A stretch of 64,000 bases of DNA from JBOCEF01 sp050586345 (GCF_050586345.1 NZ_JBOCEF010000011.1:1-64000); one strand, 5' to 3'. Positions 41,751-51,210 are shown, numbered from the stretch's first letter. The notes: generated from the sequence alone by a model not told the origin. Program-made: numbers and translations.

Positions 41751-42680
41751 TCAGCCATTCGCGAAGAAAGGACGCCCGAGACAGGCCGGCGCCTTCAGCC
41801 GCGCCCCCCCGCCCGAGGAGATGATCGCCAGCACCGCGATGGTGGCGAGGTAGGGCGTCATCGACAGGTATTGAGACTGGATCGAGACCCCGAGGCCCTG
41901 CAGGTTCAGCTGCGCGATGGTCACGCCGCCGAAGATGCAGGCCCCCAGCAGCGCCCGCCACGGCCGCCAGGACGCGAACACGACGATGGCCAGCGCGATC
42001 CAGCCGCGCCCCGCCGTCATCTCCTCGACCCAGAGCGGCGTCGCCACCAGCGACAGGTACGCCCCCCCCAGCCCCGCGCAGGCGCCCCCGAACAGGATCG
42101 CCAGCGTGCGGATCCGCGCGACCTTGTAGCCGATGGCATGGGCGGCGTCGTGGTTCTCGCCCACCGCGCGCAGGATCAGCCCGGCGCGGGTGCGGGTCAG
42201 CACGTACCAGACCGCCGCCGTCAGCAAGAGCGCCCCGTAAGCCAGCCAGTCATGCGAGAACAGCAGCGGGCCCACCACCGGCAGGTCCGACAGCACCGGC
42301 AGGTCCATCGACGGGAAGCGCGGCGCCTTCACCCCCGAATAGGGCTGGCCCACCATCGCCGCGACCCCGAGGCCGAACAGCGTCAGCGCCAGCCCCGTCG
42401 CCACCTGGTTGGACAGCAAGGCCTGGGTCATGAAGGCGAACAGCCCCGCCAGCGCCGCCCCCGCCAGCATGGCCGAGACCACGCCCACGAGGAAGGACCC
42501 GCTCTCCTGCGTGCCGGCGAAGCCCGCGATGGCGCCGCAGACCATCATCCCCTCGACCCCGAGGTTCAGGACGCCCGATTTCTCGGTCACCAGCTCGCCG
42601 ATCGCGGCGAAGAGGAGCGGGACCGCGGCCACCACGAGGGCGGCGAAGATCGCGATGGGATTGAGCGACGAGACATCCAT
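41751..42680 (-). CDS. ABC transporter permease, nucleoside/purine type (second permease)
   Basis: A 309-aa inner-membrane permease of the BPD_transp_2 family with about eight to ten helices. Landmarks are GELVTEKSGVLNLGVEGMM (family signature), SNQVATGLALTLFGLG and RAVGENHDAAHAIGYKVARI, the loop that contacts the ATPase. The ATG at 42680 overlaps the stop of the first permease (TGATG). Together with that permease, the ATPase at 43759 and the BMP protein it forms a complete importer. Confidence 0.93.
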   Translation of the reverse strand: MDVSSLNPIAIFAALVVAAVPLLFAAIGELVTEKSGVLNLGVEGMMVCGAIAGFAGTQESGSFLVGVVSAMLAGAALAGLFAFMTQALLSNQVATGLALTLFGLGVAAMVGQPYSGVKAPRFPSMDLPVLSDLPVVGPLLFSHDWLAYGALLLTAAVWYVLTRTRAGLILRAVGENHDAAHAIGYKVARIRTLAILFGGACAGLGGAYLSLVATPLWVEEMTAGRGWIALAIVVFASWRPWRALLGACIFGGVTIAQLNLQGLGVSIQSQYLSMTPYLATIAVLAIISSGGGARLKAPACLGRPFFANG

Positions 42681-43759
42681 CACGCGGCCTCCTGCGCGCC
42701 CCGCGCCGGGCGGCGCTTCAGGCGGTGGTTCACGAACACGTCCGCGCCCAGCAGGAAGAACAGCAGCATCCCCTGGAACACGGAAATCGCGGCGGCGGGA
42801 AGCTGCATCATCAGCTGCGCGCTCTCGCCCCCGATATAGGTCAGCGCCATCAGCAGGCCCGCGAGCAGGATCCCCACCGGGTGCAGACGCCCGAGGAAGG
42901 CGACGATGATGGCGGTGAAGCCGTAGCCGACGGGCAGGGCGGGCACCAGCTGGCCCACCGGCCCCGCGGCCTCCATCATCCCCGCAAGCCCCGCCAGCGC
43001 GCCGGAGATGCCGAGGCAGGCGGCGATGATCGTGCTCTGCGAGAACCCCGCGAAGCGCGCCGCGCGCGGGGCCTGGCCCTGCACCTTCACCGCGAAGCCG
43101 AAGACGTGCCGCTCCAGCAGCAGGTAGCCCGCCACCGCGGCCCCCAGCGCGATCAGCGCGCCGACATGGGCGCGGGTGCCTTCAAGGATGATCGGCAGCG
43201 TGGCGCTGTCATGAAACAGGCGCGATTCGGGGAAGTTGAACCCGTCCGGGTCCCGCAGCGGCCCCGACACCAGCGCCGAGAGCAAAAGCTCGGCCACGTA
43301 GACCAGCATCAGCGAGACAAGGATCTCGTTGGCGTTGAACCTGATGCGCAGCAGCGCCGGGATCATGGCCCAGAGCAGGCCCCCGAGCATCCCCGCGATC
43401 GCCATCATCGGCAGCACCCAGACGCCCGCGACGTCATAGACCGCGAGCCCCGCGGCGCCGCCGGTGATGGCGCCGATGATGAACTGCCCCTCGGCGCCGA
43501 TATTCCAGACCCCGGCGCGGAAGCCGAGCGACAGCCCGAGCGCGATCAGCACCAGGGGCGCGCCCTTCACCAATAGCTCGGCCCGGGTGAAGGCGTTGTC
43601 GAAGGGGCTGATGAAGATCAGCTGGATGGTGGCGAACGGGTCCTTCCCGAGCGCGGCGAACAGGATCATCCCCGCGATCATCGTGCAGATCACGGCGATG
43701 GGCGGCGCCGCCCAGGCCATGACGCGCGACGGCTCCTTGCGTTTCTCAAGCGCCAGCAT
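42680..43759 (-). CDS. ABC transporter permease, nucleoside/purine type (first permease)
   Basis: A 359-aa permease of the same family. LVLIALGLSLGFRAGVWNIG and AEGQFIIGAITGG are the counterpart signature; FNANEILVSLMLVYVAELLL and VQGQAPRAARFAGFSQS follow. Its ATG overlaps the ATPase stop (ATGA), so ATPase and both permeases are translated in series. Confidence 0.93.
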   Translation of the reverse strand: MLALEKRKEPSRVMAWAAPPIAVICTMIAGMILFAALGKDPFATIQLIFISPFDNAFTRAELLVKGAPLVLIALGLSLGFRAGVWNIGAEGQFIIGAITGGAAGLAVYDVAGVWVLPMMAIAGMLGGLLWAMIPALLRIRFNANEILVSLMLVYVAELLLSALVSGPLRDPDGFNFPESRLFHDSATLPIILEGTRAHVGALIALGAAVAGYLLLERHVFGFAVKVQGQAPRAARFAGFSQSTIIAACLGISGALAGLAGMMEAAGPVGQLVPALPVGYGFTAIIVAFLGRLHPVGILLAGLLMALTYIGGESAQLMMQLPAAAISVFQGMLLFFLLGADVFVNHRLKRRPARGAQEAA

Positions 43760-45285
43760 CACGCATCCTCCCGCACGGCATCGTCGGCGGCCTTGGTCCC
43801 GCCCATCATCAACCCGATCTTCTCGACGCTCATCTGCGCCGCAGGGCGGGGGGGCGACAGGCGCCCCCCGGCGATGACCGACAGCGTGGTGGAAATCTCC
43901 ATCAACTCGTCGAGGTCCTGGGAGATGACCAGCACCGCCGCCCCCTGCGCCGCGAGGTCCTTCAGCGCCTCGCGGATCGCCGCCGCCGCCCCCGCGTCGA
44001 CGCCCCATGTGGGCTGGGAGACGACGAAGACCCGCGGCTCCTGAAGGATCTCGCGCCCCACCACGTATTTCTGAAGGTTGCCGCCAGACAGGGACCGCGC
44101 CGCGTGGTCCACCCCCGCGGTGCGCACGTCGAAGGCCTGCACGACGCGCTTGGCGAACGCCTCGGCGGCCGAGAGCGACAGCACGCCCCCCTTCGCCAGC
44201 CCGGCGCGGGCGCGGCCCGTCAGGATCGCGTTCTCGGTCAGGCTCATGTCCGGCACGGCGGCATGGCCGAGCCGTTCTTCCGGCCCGGCGCAGAGGCCGA
44301 GGCGGCGGCGCCGGTCCGGCCCGGCGCGGCCGATCTCCTTGCCCTCCAGCCGGATCGCCCCGGGGGCGGCGCGCACCTCGCCCGAGAGCGCGTCCATCAG
44401 CTCGTCCTGCCCGTTCCCGGCCACCCCCGCGACGCCGAGGATCTCCCCGGCGCGCAGGGTGAAGGCGATGTCCGACAGCGCGACGCCGAAGGGGCCGTCC
44501 GCGGGGGCGGAGAGGCCCGAGACGTCGAGCAGCGGCGCGCCCAGCGACGTCTCGCGCGCCTCCGGGGTCTTCAGCGCCTCGCCGATCATCATCTCCGCGA
44601 GGCCCTTGGCCGTCTCCTCGCGCGGGTCGCAATCGCCGACCACCTTGCCGTGGCGCAGGATCGTGGCGCGCGAACACAGCGCCCGGATTTCCTCGAGCTT
44701 GTGAGAGATGTAGAGGATCGACACCCCCTCGTCCCGAAGCTGGAACAGGGTCTGGAACAGGATCTCCACCTCCTGCGGGGTCAGCACGGAGGTCGGCTCA
44801 TCCATGATCAGCAGGCGCGGCGATTGCAGCAGGCAGCGCACGATCTCCACCCGCTGACGCGCGCCGACCGAGAGGTCCCCGACCGTGCGCCCCGGCTCCA
44901 GCGGCAAGCCGTAGGCGGCCGAGACCTCGCGGATGCGGTCCGGCAGGTCGCGCCCCGCCTGGTCGGGCGGCAGGCCGAGGGCGACGTTTTCCGCCACCGT
45001 CATCGCCTCGAACAGCGAGAAGTGCTGGAACACCAGCCCCACCCCCGCCGCCCGCGCCTCTCCGGGCGAGCGCGGCGCGAAGGGGGCGCCCTTGAAGCGC
45101 ATCGCCCCCGCGTCGGGCTGCTGCACGCCGTAGATCATCTTGACCAGCGTCGACTTGCCCGCGCCGTTCTCGCCCAGAAGGGCATGGATGGCGCCGGGGG
45201 CGACGTCGAAGCCCACGTCGTCATTGGCGATGACGCCCGGAAAGGCCTTGGTGACGCCCGTAAGGCTCAGGAGCGGGTCTGTCAT
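43759..45285 (-). CDS. ABC transporter ATP-binding protein with two ATPase domains (nucleoside/purine)
   Basis: A 508-aa tandem ATPase of the RbsA/YufO type. Domain 1 has Walker A GENGAGKST (~42), a signature-region VGARQRVEI and Walker B LLIMDEPTSVL. Domain 2 has a modified Walker A, GVAGNGQDE, a full LSGGNLQKYVVGRE, and VVSQPTWGVD at the Walker B, the usual asymmetry in this family where one site is degenerate. It overlaps xdhC by four bases, tying transport to xanthine oxidation. GAAGGAAAG precedes the ATG. Confidence 0.94.
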   Translation of the reverse strand: MTDPLLSLTGVTKAFPGVIANDDVGFDVAPGAIHALLGENGAGKSTLVKMIYGVQQPDAGAMRFKGAPFAPRSPGEARAAGVGLVFQHFSLFEAMTVAENVALGLPPDQAGRDLPDRIREVSAAYGLPLEPGRTVGDLSVGARQRVEIVRCLLQSPRLLIMDEPTSVLTPQEVEILFQTLFQLRDEGVSILYISHKLEEIRALCSRATILRHGKVVGDCDPREETAKGLAEMMIGEALKTPEARETSLGAPLLDVSGLSAPADGPFGVALSDIAFTLRAGEILGVAGVAGNGQDELMDALSGEVRAAPGAIRLEGKEIGRAGPDRRRRLGLCAGPEERLGHAAVPDMSLTENAILTGRARAGLAKGGVLSLSAAEAFAKRVVQAFDVRTAGVDHAARSLSGGNLQKYVVGREILQEPRVFVVSQPTWGVDAGAAAAIREALKDLAAQGAAVLVISQDLDELMEISTTLSVIAGGRLSPPRPAAQMSVEKIGLMMGGTKAADDAVREDA

Positions 45286-46274
45286 GCGCGGCTTTCCTTC
45301 GGTTCCTGGTCTTCGGCGGGGCGGATCTCGACGCGGGCCCCGGCGGACCATGCCAGAAGCTCCGCGGCGAGCGAAACGGCGATTTGCGCGGGCGGCTTGC
45401 CCCCGAGGCCGGGCGCCCCGATGGGGCATTCGAGGCGGGCGATGGCGGCGTCGGGGATGCCCAGCGCCCGCAGGCGCGACCGGAACCGCGCGGATTTGGA
45501 CGCCGACCCGATCACCCCCGCCCGGGCGAAATCCCCGCGCGCCAGCACCCGCGCGCAGATCTCGAGGTCGAGCGCGTGGGAATAGGTCAGCGCCATGTGG
45601 ACGGCGCCCGCGGGGGCGAGGGCCACCGCGTCGGCGGGGTTGGCGGCGGGCAGGATGCGCGCGCCATGGGCGGCGTCTGCGGGGAACCGCTCCGGGCCGC
45701 TGTCGATCCAGGTGATGGCGAAGGGCAGCCCTTCGAACACCCGCACCACTGCGCGGCCGACATGCCCGGCGCCATAGAGGAACAGGGGGATGCGCGCCGG
45801 GGCGATGGTTTCGGAGAGCCAGCCCTCGGAGAGAACCAGCGCCGCGCCTTCCCCGGCGCGCAGGGCGCGGGCATGGGCGCGGATGGCGGCGGGGGCCTCG
45901 GGCGGGGCGCCGGGCAGGATCGGGCGGGCATGGGCGCCGCTTTCGGGGATGTCGGCGCTCTCCCACCGCTCATAGGCAAGGGTGACGGCGCCGCCGCAGC
46001 ACTGGCCGAGCGCGGGGCCGAGCGGATAGCCGCGGGATGCGCCGGGGACGCCCGAGGCCAGCAGCGCCCGCGCCTCCTCCAGCGCCTGCCATTCCAGCGC
46101 GCCGCCGCCGATGGTGCCGGTGAAGCCGTGGGCGGAGACCATCATGGACGCCCCCACCTCGCGCGGGGCCGAGCCCTTCACGCAAGCCACCACCACGCGC
46201 ATGGCCGGGCCATCCGCCAGCCCCGCGGCCAGCGCGTCGGGGCAGAGTCCCGTCTGCGCAGGCCCGCTCACCAT
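45282..46274 (-). CDS. xdhC: Xanthine dehydrogenase accessory protein XdhC
   Basis: A 330-aa maturation factor that inserts the sulfurated molybdenum cofactor into xanthine dehydrogenase. It has the N-terminal CoxI-like part (CVKGSAPREVGASMMV, GTIGGGALEW) and a C-terminal Rossmann part (LYGAGHVGRAVVRVFEGLPF, VIGSASKSARFRSRL, CPIGAPGLGGKPPAQIA). The ATG at 46274 overlaps the end of xdhB by seven bases, and the stop overlaps the transporter ATPase start. Confidence 0.95.
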   Translation of the reverse strand: MVSGPAQTGLCPDALAAGLADGPAMRVVVACVKGSAPREVGASMMVSAHGFTGTIGGGALEWQALEEARALLASGVPGASRGYPLGPALGQCCGGAVTLAYERWESADIPESGAHARPILPGAPPEAPAAIRAHARALRAGEGAALVLSEGWLSETIAPARIPLFLYGAGHVGRAVVRVFEGLPFAITWIDSGPERFPADAAHGARILPAANPADAVALAPAGAVHMALTYSHALDLEICARVLARGDFARAGVIGSASKSARFRSRLRALGIPDAAIARLECPIGAPGLGGKPPAQIAVSLAAELLAWSAGARVEIRPAEDQEPKESRA

Positions 46275-48664
46275 TCCGTCCCCTTCGCGCGGGCGATGGC
46301 GGCGAGCACCCGCTCCGGCGTCGCCGGGGCGGAGAGGTCCGGGTAGTTCGGCCCGCAGGCCGCGCAGGCGTCCGACAGCGCCAGCCAGGCCGACACGCCG
46401 AGCATCAGCGGCGGCTCGCCCACCGCCTTCGACTTGTGGATGGTGGGGCGCGGGTTGTCCTCGTGCCACAGGCGGATCTCCATCGCCGGGCGGTCCGAGG
46501 CGGTGGGGATCTTGTAGGTGCTCGGCGCATGGGTCCAGAGGCGGCCCTTCGGGTCCCAGACCAACTCTTCCGTGGTCAGCCAGCCTGCGCCCTGCACATA
46601 GGCGCCCTCGATCTGGCCGAGGTCCACGGCGGGGTTCAGCGACCGGCCCGCGTCGTGGAGGATATGCGCGCGGGTCAGCCGGTACTCGCCGGTGAAGAGG
46701 TCCACGGCGGCTTCCGTCACCGCCGCGCCGTAGGCGAAGTAATAGAACGGCTTGCCCTTGCCCGCCGGGCGGTCCCAGTGGATGTCCGGGGTCGCGTAAT
46801 GGCCGGTCGAGCTCAGGTGGATCCGCGCCATCCAGCACTGCTTGGCGAGGTCGGCGAAGGCGATGGACCGCGCGCCGCTGAACACCCGCCCGCCGCGGAA
46901 CTCGACGGCCTCCGCGTCGCCGCCCAGCAGCGCCGCCGCATGCGCCGCCATCCGCGCCTTGATCGCCTCGCAGGCGTTCAGCGTCGCCATGCCGTTGACG
47001 TCCGTCCCCGAGGACGCGGCGGTCGGAGACGTGTTCGCCGCCTTGCCGGTATTCGTGGGCGTGATCTTGATCCGATCCACGTCCACCTGGAACGCCTCGG
47101 CCGCCACCTGGGCGCATTTGACGAACAGGCCCTGGCCCATCTCCGTCCCGCCATGGTTCAGGTGGATGGAGCCGTCGGTATAGACATGCACCAGCGCCGC
47201 CGCCTGGTTCATGTGCGTCAGGGTGAAAGAGATGCCGAACTTCACCGGCGTCAGCGCGATGCCCTTCTTCAGGTGCTTCGAGCGCGCATTGAACGCCGCG
47301 ATCTCCTCCCGCCGCGCCGCATATCCCGCCTGCTCCTCCAGCGCCGGGATCAGCTCGTGCAGGATATTGTCCTTCACCTCCATCCCGTAGGGCGTCTCCA
47401 CCCGCGCGCCGCCGGGGCGGTCATAGAGGTTGGCCTTGCGCACCTCGAGGGGGTCCTTGCCCAGCACATGCGCGATGTGGTCCATCATCCGCTCGCAGGC
47501 CGCCAGCCCCTGCGGGCCGCCGAAGCCGCGGAAGGCGGTGTTGGAGCAGGTGTTGGTCCGGCAGCGATACGAGTTGATCCGCGCATGGGGCAGGTAATAG
47601 GCGTTGTCGGCGTGGAACATCGCCCGGTCGCAGACCGGCAGCGACAGGTCCATGGACCAGCCGCAGCGGGCGTATTGGTCATAGATGACGGCCTCGATCC
47701 GGCCCGCGTCGTCGAAGGCGACGTCGTAATCCACCACGAAATCATGCCGCTTGCCGGTGATCGACATGTCGTCGTCGCGGTCATAGCGGATTTTTACGGG
47801 GCGGTTCAGCGCCTTGGCCGCCACGGCGGCGATCTGGGCCGGGGCGTTGCCCTGGCTCTCCTTCCCGCCGAAGCCGCCGCCCATGCGCCGCACCTCGACC
47901 TCCACCGCGTTGTAGGGCGTGCCCAGAACCTCGGCGACCTTGTGCTGGATCTCGGTCGGGTGCTGGGTCGAGGAATGGACCTTCACATCCATGTCCTCGC
48001 CCGGGATGGCGAGGGCGATCTGGGTCTCGAGGTAGAAATGCTCCTGCCCGCCGATCTCCACCCGCCCCTTCAGGCGGTGCGGCGCGGCGGCGAGGGCGGG
48101 GGCGGGGTCTCCCTTGAGGAAGGCGTAAGGCTCGGGGTCGAAGAAGCTCTGCGCCGCCACCGCGTCGGCGACGGAGACGAGGGCGGGAAGCTCCTCCACG
48201 TCCCACTCCGCCAGCCGCGCGGCGCGGCGGGCGAGGAGGTGGGAGGTGGCGACCACCGCGAAGACCGGCTGCATGTGGTAGTGCAGGGTTTCCGTGGCCA
48301 GAAGCTCCTCATCCCCCGCCGCGGTCGAACAGTCGTTGCGCCCGGGGATGTCGGCGGCGGTCAGGACGGCGACCACGCCTTCCGCGGCGCGCACCGCATC
48401 CAGGTTCACCGACCGCAGCCGCCCATGCGCGACGGGAGAGCCGCCGAACGCGATGTGCAGGCAGCCCGCGGGGGCGGGGATGTCGTCGATATAGCTCGCC
48501 GCCCCCTGCACCTGCTTGACGGCGCTGTCATGGATCTGGGGCGCATGGGCGCCGCCGGTGATGGGCCGCGCCTCGCCGTCCTTGAGCGGGTCGGCGCGGT
48601 CGGCGCGCTCACGGATGTCCTTGGGGGGCGTGGGGGCGGCCCCGGCGCTGGCGTCGTGGCTCAT
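46268..48664 (-). CDS. xdhB: Xanthine dehydrogenase molybdopterin-binding subunit
   Basis: A 798-aa large subunit holding the molybdenum cofactor, converting hypoxanthine and xanthine to urate. Family motifs include ASYIDDIPAPAGCLHIAFGG, VRRMGGGFGGKESQGNAPAQ, NTAFRGFGGPQG and the C-terminal KSKAVGEPPLMLG that includes the catalytic Glu. The ATG at 48664 overlaps the xdhA stop (ATGA). Length is normal. Part of uraH-xdhA-xdhB-xdhC-transporter. Confidence 0.96.
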   Translation of the reverse strand: MSHDASAGAAPTPPKDIRERADRADPLKDGEARPITGGAHAPQIHDSAVKQVQGAASYIDDIPAPAGCLHIAFGGSPVAHGRLRSVNLDAVRAAEGVVAVLTAADIPGRNDCSTAAGDEELLATETLHYHMQPVFAVVATSHLLARRAARLAEWDVEELPALVSVADAVAAQSFFDPEPYAFLKGDPAPALAAAPHRLKGRVEIGGQEHFYLETQIALAIPGEDMDVKVHSSTQHPTEIQHKVAEVLGTPYNAVEVEVRRMGGGFGGKESQGNAPAQIAAVAAKALNRPVKIRYDRDDDMSITGKRHDFVVDYDVAFDDAGRIEAVIYDQYARCGWSMDLSLPVCDRAMFHADNAYYLPHARINSYRCRTNTCSNTAFRGFGGPQGLAACERMMDHIAHVLGKDPLEVRKANLYDRPGGARVETPYGMEVKDNILHELIPALEEQAGYAARREEIAAFNARSKHLKKGIALTPVKFGISFTLTHMNQAAALVHVYTDGSIHLNHGGTEMGQGLFVKCAQVAAEAFQVDVDRIKITPTNTGKAANTSPTAASSGTDVNGMATLNACEAIKARMAAHAAALLGGDAEAVEFRGGRVFSGARSIAFADLAKQCWMARIHLSSTGHYATPDIHWDRPAGKGKPFYYFAYGAAVTEAAVDLFTGEYRLTRAHILHDAGRSLNPAVDLGQIEGAYVQGAGWLTTEELVWDPKGRLWTHAPSTYKIPTASDRPAMEIRLWHEDNPRPTIHKSKAVGEPPLMLGVSAWLALSDACAACGPNYPDLSAPATPERVLAAIARAKGTEW

Positions 48665-50103
48665 TCCGCGTCCTCCAGGGCGCCGGGACCGACGAGGCGC
48701 ACCGGCGCCTCCGTCTCGGCGAAGCATTTGCGCAGCAGGTTGCGGGCGACGGCGAGGCGATAGTCGGCCGAGGCGCGCATGTCCGAAAGCGGCTGGAAAT
48801 CCGTCGCGAAGGCGGGCAGGGCGGCCTCGACGGTCGCTTCCGTCCAGGGCTTGCCGATCAGCGCGGCCTCCACCGCCGCGGCGCGTTTCGGCACCCCCGC
48901 CATGCCGCCGAAGGCGATGCGGGTGGAAGCGACGATCCCGTCCACCACCTCGATATCGAAGCAGCCCAGCACCGCGGTGATGTCCTGGTCGAAGCGCTTC
49001 GAGACCTTGTAGGCCCTGAGCCGCCCAGGGTCCGCGGGCCGGGGAATGCGGACCGAGGTCAGCACCTCGCCCGGTTGCCGGTCCTGCTTGCCATAGTCGA
49101 TGAAGAAGTCTTCCAGCGGCAGCGTCCGCGCCCCCTCCGGCCCTGTCAGCGTGATCTCGGCCCCCAGCGCGATCAGCGCCGGCGGCCCGTCGCCGATGGG
49201 CGAGCCGTTGGCGATGTTGCCCCCCACGGCGCCCGAGTTGCGCACCTGTCCGCCGCCGACGCGCCGCACCAGCTCGCCGAGGTCCGCGGACAGCCGCGCC
49301 ATCGCGTCATGCGCCGCCGCCCATGTCACGGCGCCGCCGAGGGTCAGCGCGTCGGGGCCATCCTCGATCCGCGCCAGGCTCTCGATCCGGGAGATGAAGA
49401 CCATCACCGGCGGGCGCTTGAGCTGCTTGGTGATCCACAGCCCCACATCCGTGGCGCCCGAGACGATCAGCGCGTCCGGGTGTTCCGCCAGCACCGCCTG
49501 CAACTCCGCCTCGCTCCGCGGCACGAAGCCCAGCGCGCCGCCGCCGTCCAGCCGCAGCCCCTCGCCGGGCAGGGCGGAGAGGGGCGCCGCAAGGTCGGCT
49601 TCCCAGTCCGGCGCGGGCGCGTCATGCATCGCCTGCGCGGCCTCGAGGATCGGGCCGTAGCCGGTGCAGCGGCAGAGGTTCCCGGCCATCACGTCCGCCG
49701 CCCCCTTGGCATCCCGCCGCCCCGCGGGGTAATCCGCGTGCAGCGCCATCACGAAGCCCGGGGTGCAGAAGCCGCACTGGGTGCCGCCCAGCCGCGCCAT
49801 CGCCTCCTGCGCCGGGTGCAGGCGGCCATCGGGGGCCGAGAGCCCCTCCACCGTGGTCACCGCCGCGCCGTCGAGCATCGGCATCAGCTGGATGCAGGCG
49901 TTCACCGCCCGCCGCACAGGGACTCCGCCTTCCATGCGCGTCACCGTCACCGTGCAGGCCCCGCAATCGCCCTCGTTGCAGCCCTCCTTCGTGCCGGTCA
50001 GCCCGCGCGCCTCGCGCAGCCAGTCGAGAAGCGTTGTCCGCGGGTCGATCCCGGAGAGGGAGACCGGCGTCCCGTTGAGGATGAACTGCAGGTCGTCGCG
50101 CAT
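48661..50103 (-). CDS. xdhA: Xanthine dehydrogenase small subunit (Fe-S/FAD)
   Basis: A 480-aa subunit with two [2Fe-2S] clusters and FAD, passing electrons from the molybdenum site to NAD. Plant-type ferredoxin ligands are GCNEGDCGACTV, the second cluster is CGFCTPGFVM and GNLCRCTGYGPI, and the FAD domain has VRNSGAVGGNIANGSPIGDG. Its ATG shares bases with the uraH stop (TGATG). Confidence 0.96.
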   Translation of the reverse strand: MRDDLQFILNGTPVSLSGIDPRTTLLDWLREARGLTGTKEGCNEGDCGACTVTVTRMEGGVPVRRAVNACIQLMPMLDGAAVTTVEGLSAPDGRLHPAQEAMARLGGTQCGFCTPGFVMALHADYPAGRRDAKGAADVMAGNLCRCTGYGPILEAAQAMHDAPAPDWEADLAAPLSALPGEGLRLDGGGALGFVPRSEAELQAVLAEHPDALIVSGATDVGLWITKQLKRPPVMVFISRIESLARIEDGPDALTLGGAVTWAAAHDAMARLSADLGELVRRVGGGQVRNSGAVGGNIANGSPIGDGPPALIALGAEITLTGPEGARTLPLEDFFIDYGKQDRQPGEVLTSVRIPRPADPGRLRAYKVSKRFDQDITAVLGCFDIEVVDGIVASTRIAFGGMAGVPKRAAAVEAALIGKPWTEATVEAALPAFATDFQPLSDMRASADYRLAVARNLLRKCFAETEAPVRLVGPGALEDAE

Positions 50104-50468
50104 CAGCTGCCCCGATAGGTCGAGTAAGAGAACGGAGAGACGAGCAGCGGCACGTGGTAATGCGCGCGCTGGTCGCCGATGCCGAAGCGGATCGGGATGT
50201 CGGCGAGGAATTTGGGCGAGGGCAGCGCCAGCCCCTGCGCGTCGAAATAGGGCCCGGCGTGGAACACCAGCTCGTAGACCCCCTCGCGGAACTGCGTGCC
50301 CTCGAGCATCGGCGCATCGGTGCGCCCGTCGGCATTGGTGACCGCCTCGTGGATCAGCTCGCGGCTGTCGGCGGAGAGGCGATAGAGCTCGATCCGCATC
50401 CCCGCCGCCGGGGACCCCGACGCCGTGTCCAGAACATGCGTGCTCAGCCAGCCATGACCCTCGGGCAT
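50103..50468 (-). CDS. uraH: Hydroxyisourate hydrolase (transthyretin-like)
   Basis: A 121-aa transthyretin-related protein hydrolysing 5-hydroxyisourate, the uricase product. The N-terminal LSTHVLDTASGSPAAGMRIE and the C-terminal YHVPLLVSPFSYSTYRGS, with the diagnostic YRGS end, contain the active-site His, Arg and Ser. It is the first gene of the xanthine operon; GGGAGAGGGG precedes the ATG. Neither uricase nor OHCU decarboxylase is encoded in the window. Confidence 0.96.
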   Translation of the reverse strand: MPEGHGWLSTHVLDTASGSPAAGMRIELYRLSADSRELIHEAVTNADGRTDAPMLEGTQFREGVYELVFHAGPYFDAQGLALPSPKFLADIPIRFGIGDQRAHYHVPLLVSPFSYSTYRGS

Positions 50469-50524
50469 CGCCCCTCTCCCCCTGTTCCGCCTCGCCGCGA
50501 ATCCGGCGCATTTTTTATCGAACG

Positions 50525-50535
50525 GTTCATTGAAC
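50525..50535. promoter_or_regulatory. Candidate operator upstream of uraH-xdh
   Basis: GTTCATTGAAC is a perfect inverted repeat with a 1-base centre, 57 bases before the uraH start and adjacent to an A/T run (ATTTTTTATC) that could be the -10 region on the minus strand. It is a plausible binding site for the regulator of purine catabolism; no regulator gene is nearby. Confidence 0.3.
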
Positions 50536-50722
50536 GGGGGAACATGCCGATGTTGCAAGTGCGAACGGCGCGGAAGGCGGCGGAAAGCTGTTTCAAAGGA
50601 TCCTTGAAAGCGCCCGCCCCGGCGCCCCGCCCCTCCGCCCCCGCGGCGCCGCTTCGCTTGCCTGCGCAGGGGGCGCCGGGGCAGGCTTGGGGCCGAGAGC
50701 GACACGGGAAGGATGCACGCGC

Positions 50723-51085
50723 ATGGTGATGCGGATCCGGGATGAACAGGTGGGCGCGCTGAGCCCGGTGGAGCAGCGGTCCTTGCGGGACCGGGTGCTG
50801 GGCCACGTGCGGGCCGAGCTGGGGCCGGGGGCGCTGCCCCCCGTCGCCTCGGATGCGGCCCGGATGATCGACGCTGCGCTGGCCGAGGCGCGGGACATGG
50901 GCCTGAGCTGGGAGACGCAGATCGCCGATTACGCGGTGCTGCGCACGGCGCTGGGCGAGGGCGCGCTGGCGCGGCTGGGATACACGCATAACGCCCAGGC
51001 CCCGAAGGCCGAGATCGCCGCCGCCTTCGCCGCCTTCCTCGACAGCCTGCCGCGCCCGATCCACGCCGCCGCGCCGCGGCGCTGA
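50723..51085 (+). CDS. Hypothetical helical protein, divergent from uraH
   Basis: A 120-aa soluble, Ala/Arg/Leu-rich, mostly helical protein (DEQVGALSPVEQRSLRDRVL..., ARMIDAALAEARDMGLSWET) ending in a Pro/Ala/Arg tail. No signal peptide, membrane segment or motif recognised. GGAAGGATG lies upstream of the ATG at 50723. Codon usage is like its neighbours. It is followed by a perfect palindromic terminator. Confidence 0.65.
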   Translation: MVMRIRDEQVGALSPVEQRSLRDRVLGHVRAELGPGALPPVASDAARMIDAALAEARDMGLSWETQIADYAVLRTALGEGALARLGYTHNAQAPKAEIAAAFAAFLDSLPRPIHAAAPRR

Positions 51086-51102
51086 AGCGGGCCGGAAACG
51101 CG

Positions 51103-51138
51103 AAACGCCCCGCGCCGGGATCCCGGCGCGGGGCGTTT
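51103..51138 (+). terminator. Perfect 36-bp palindromic terminator
   Basis: AAACGCCCCGCGCCGGGA is followed directly by its exact complement. It ends the gene at 50723-51085 and is flanked by A and T runs, so it can act in both directions. A partial copy of its right arm (GGGGCGTTTGCATGT) is directly repeated just downstream. Confidence 0.82.
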
Positions 51139-51210
51139 GCATGTGGGGCGTTTGCATGTTCGGGTCCAGGCCGTGCGGGACCGTGCCGTGCCGCGCCGGA
51201 AAAGGGCCGC

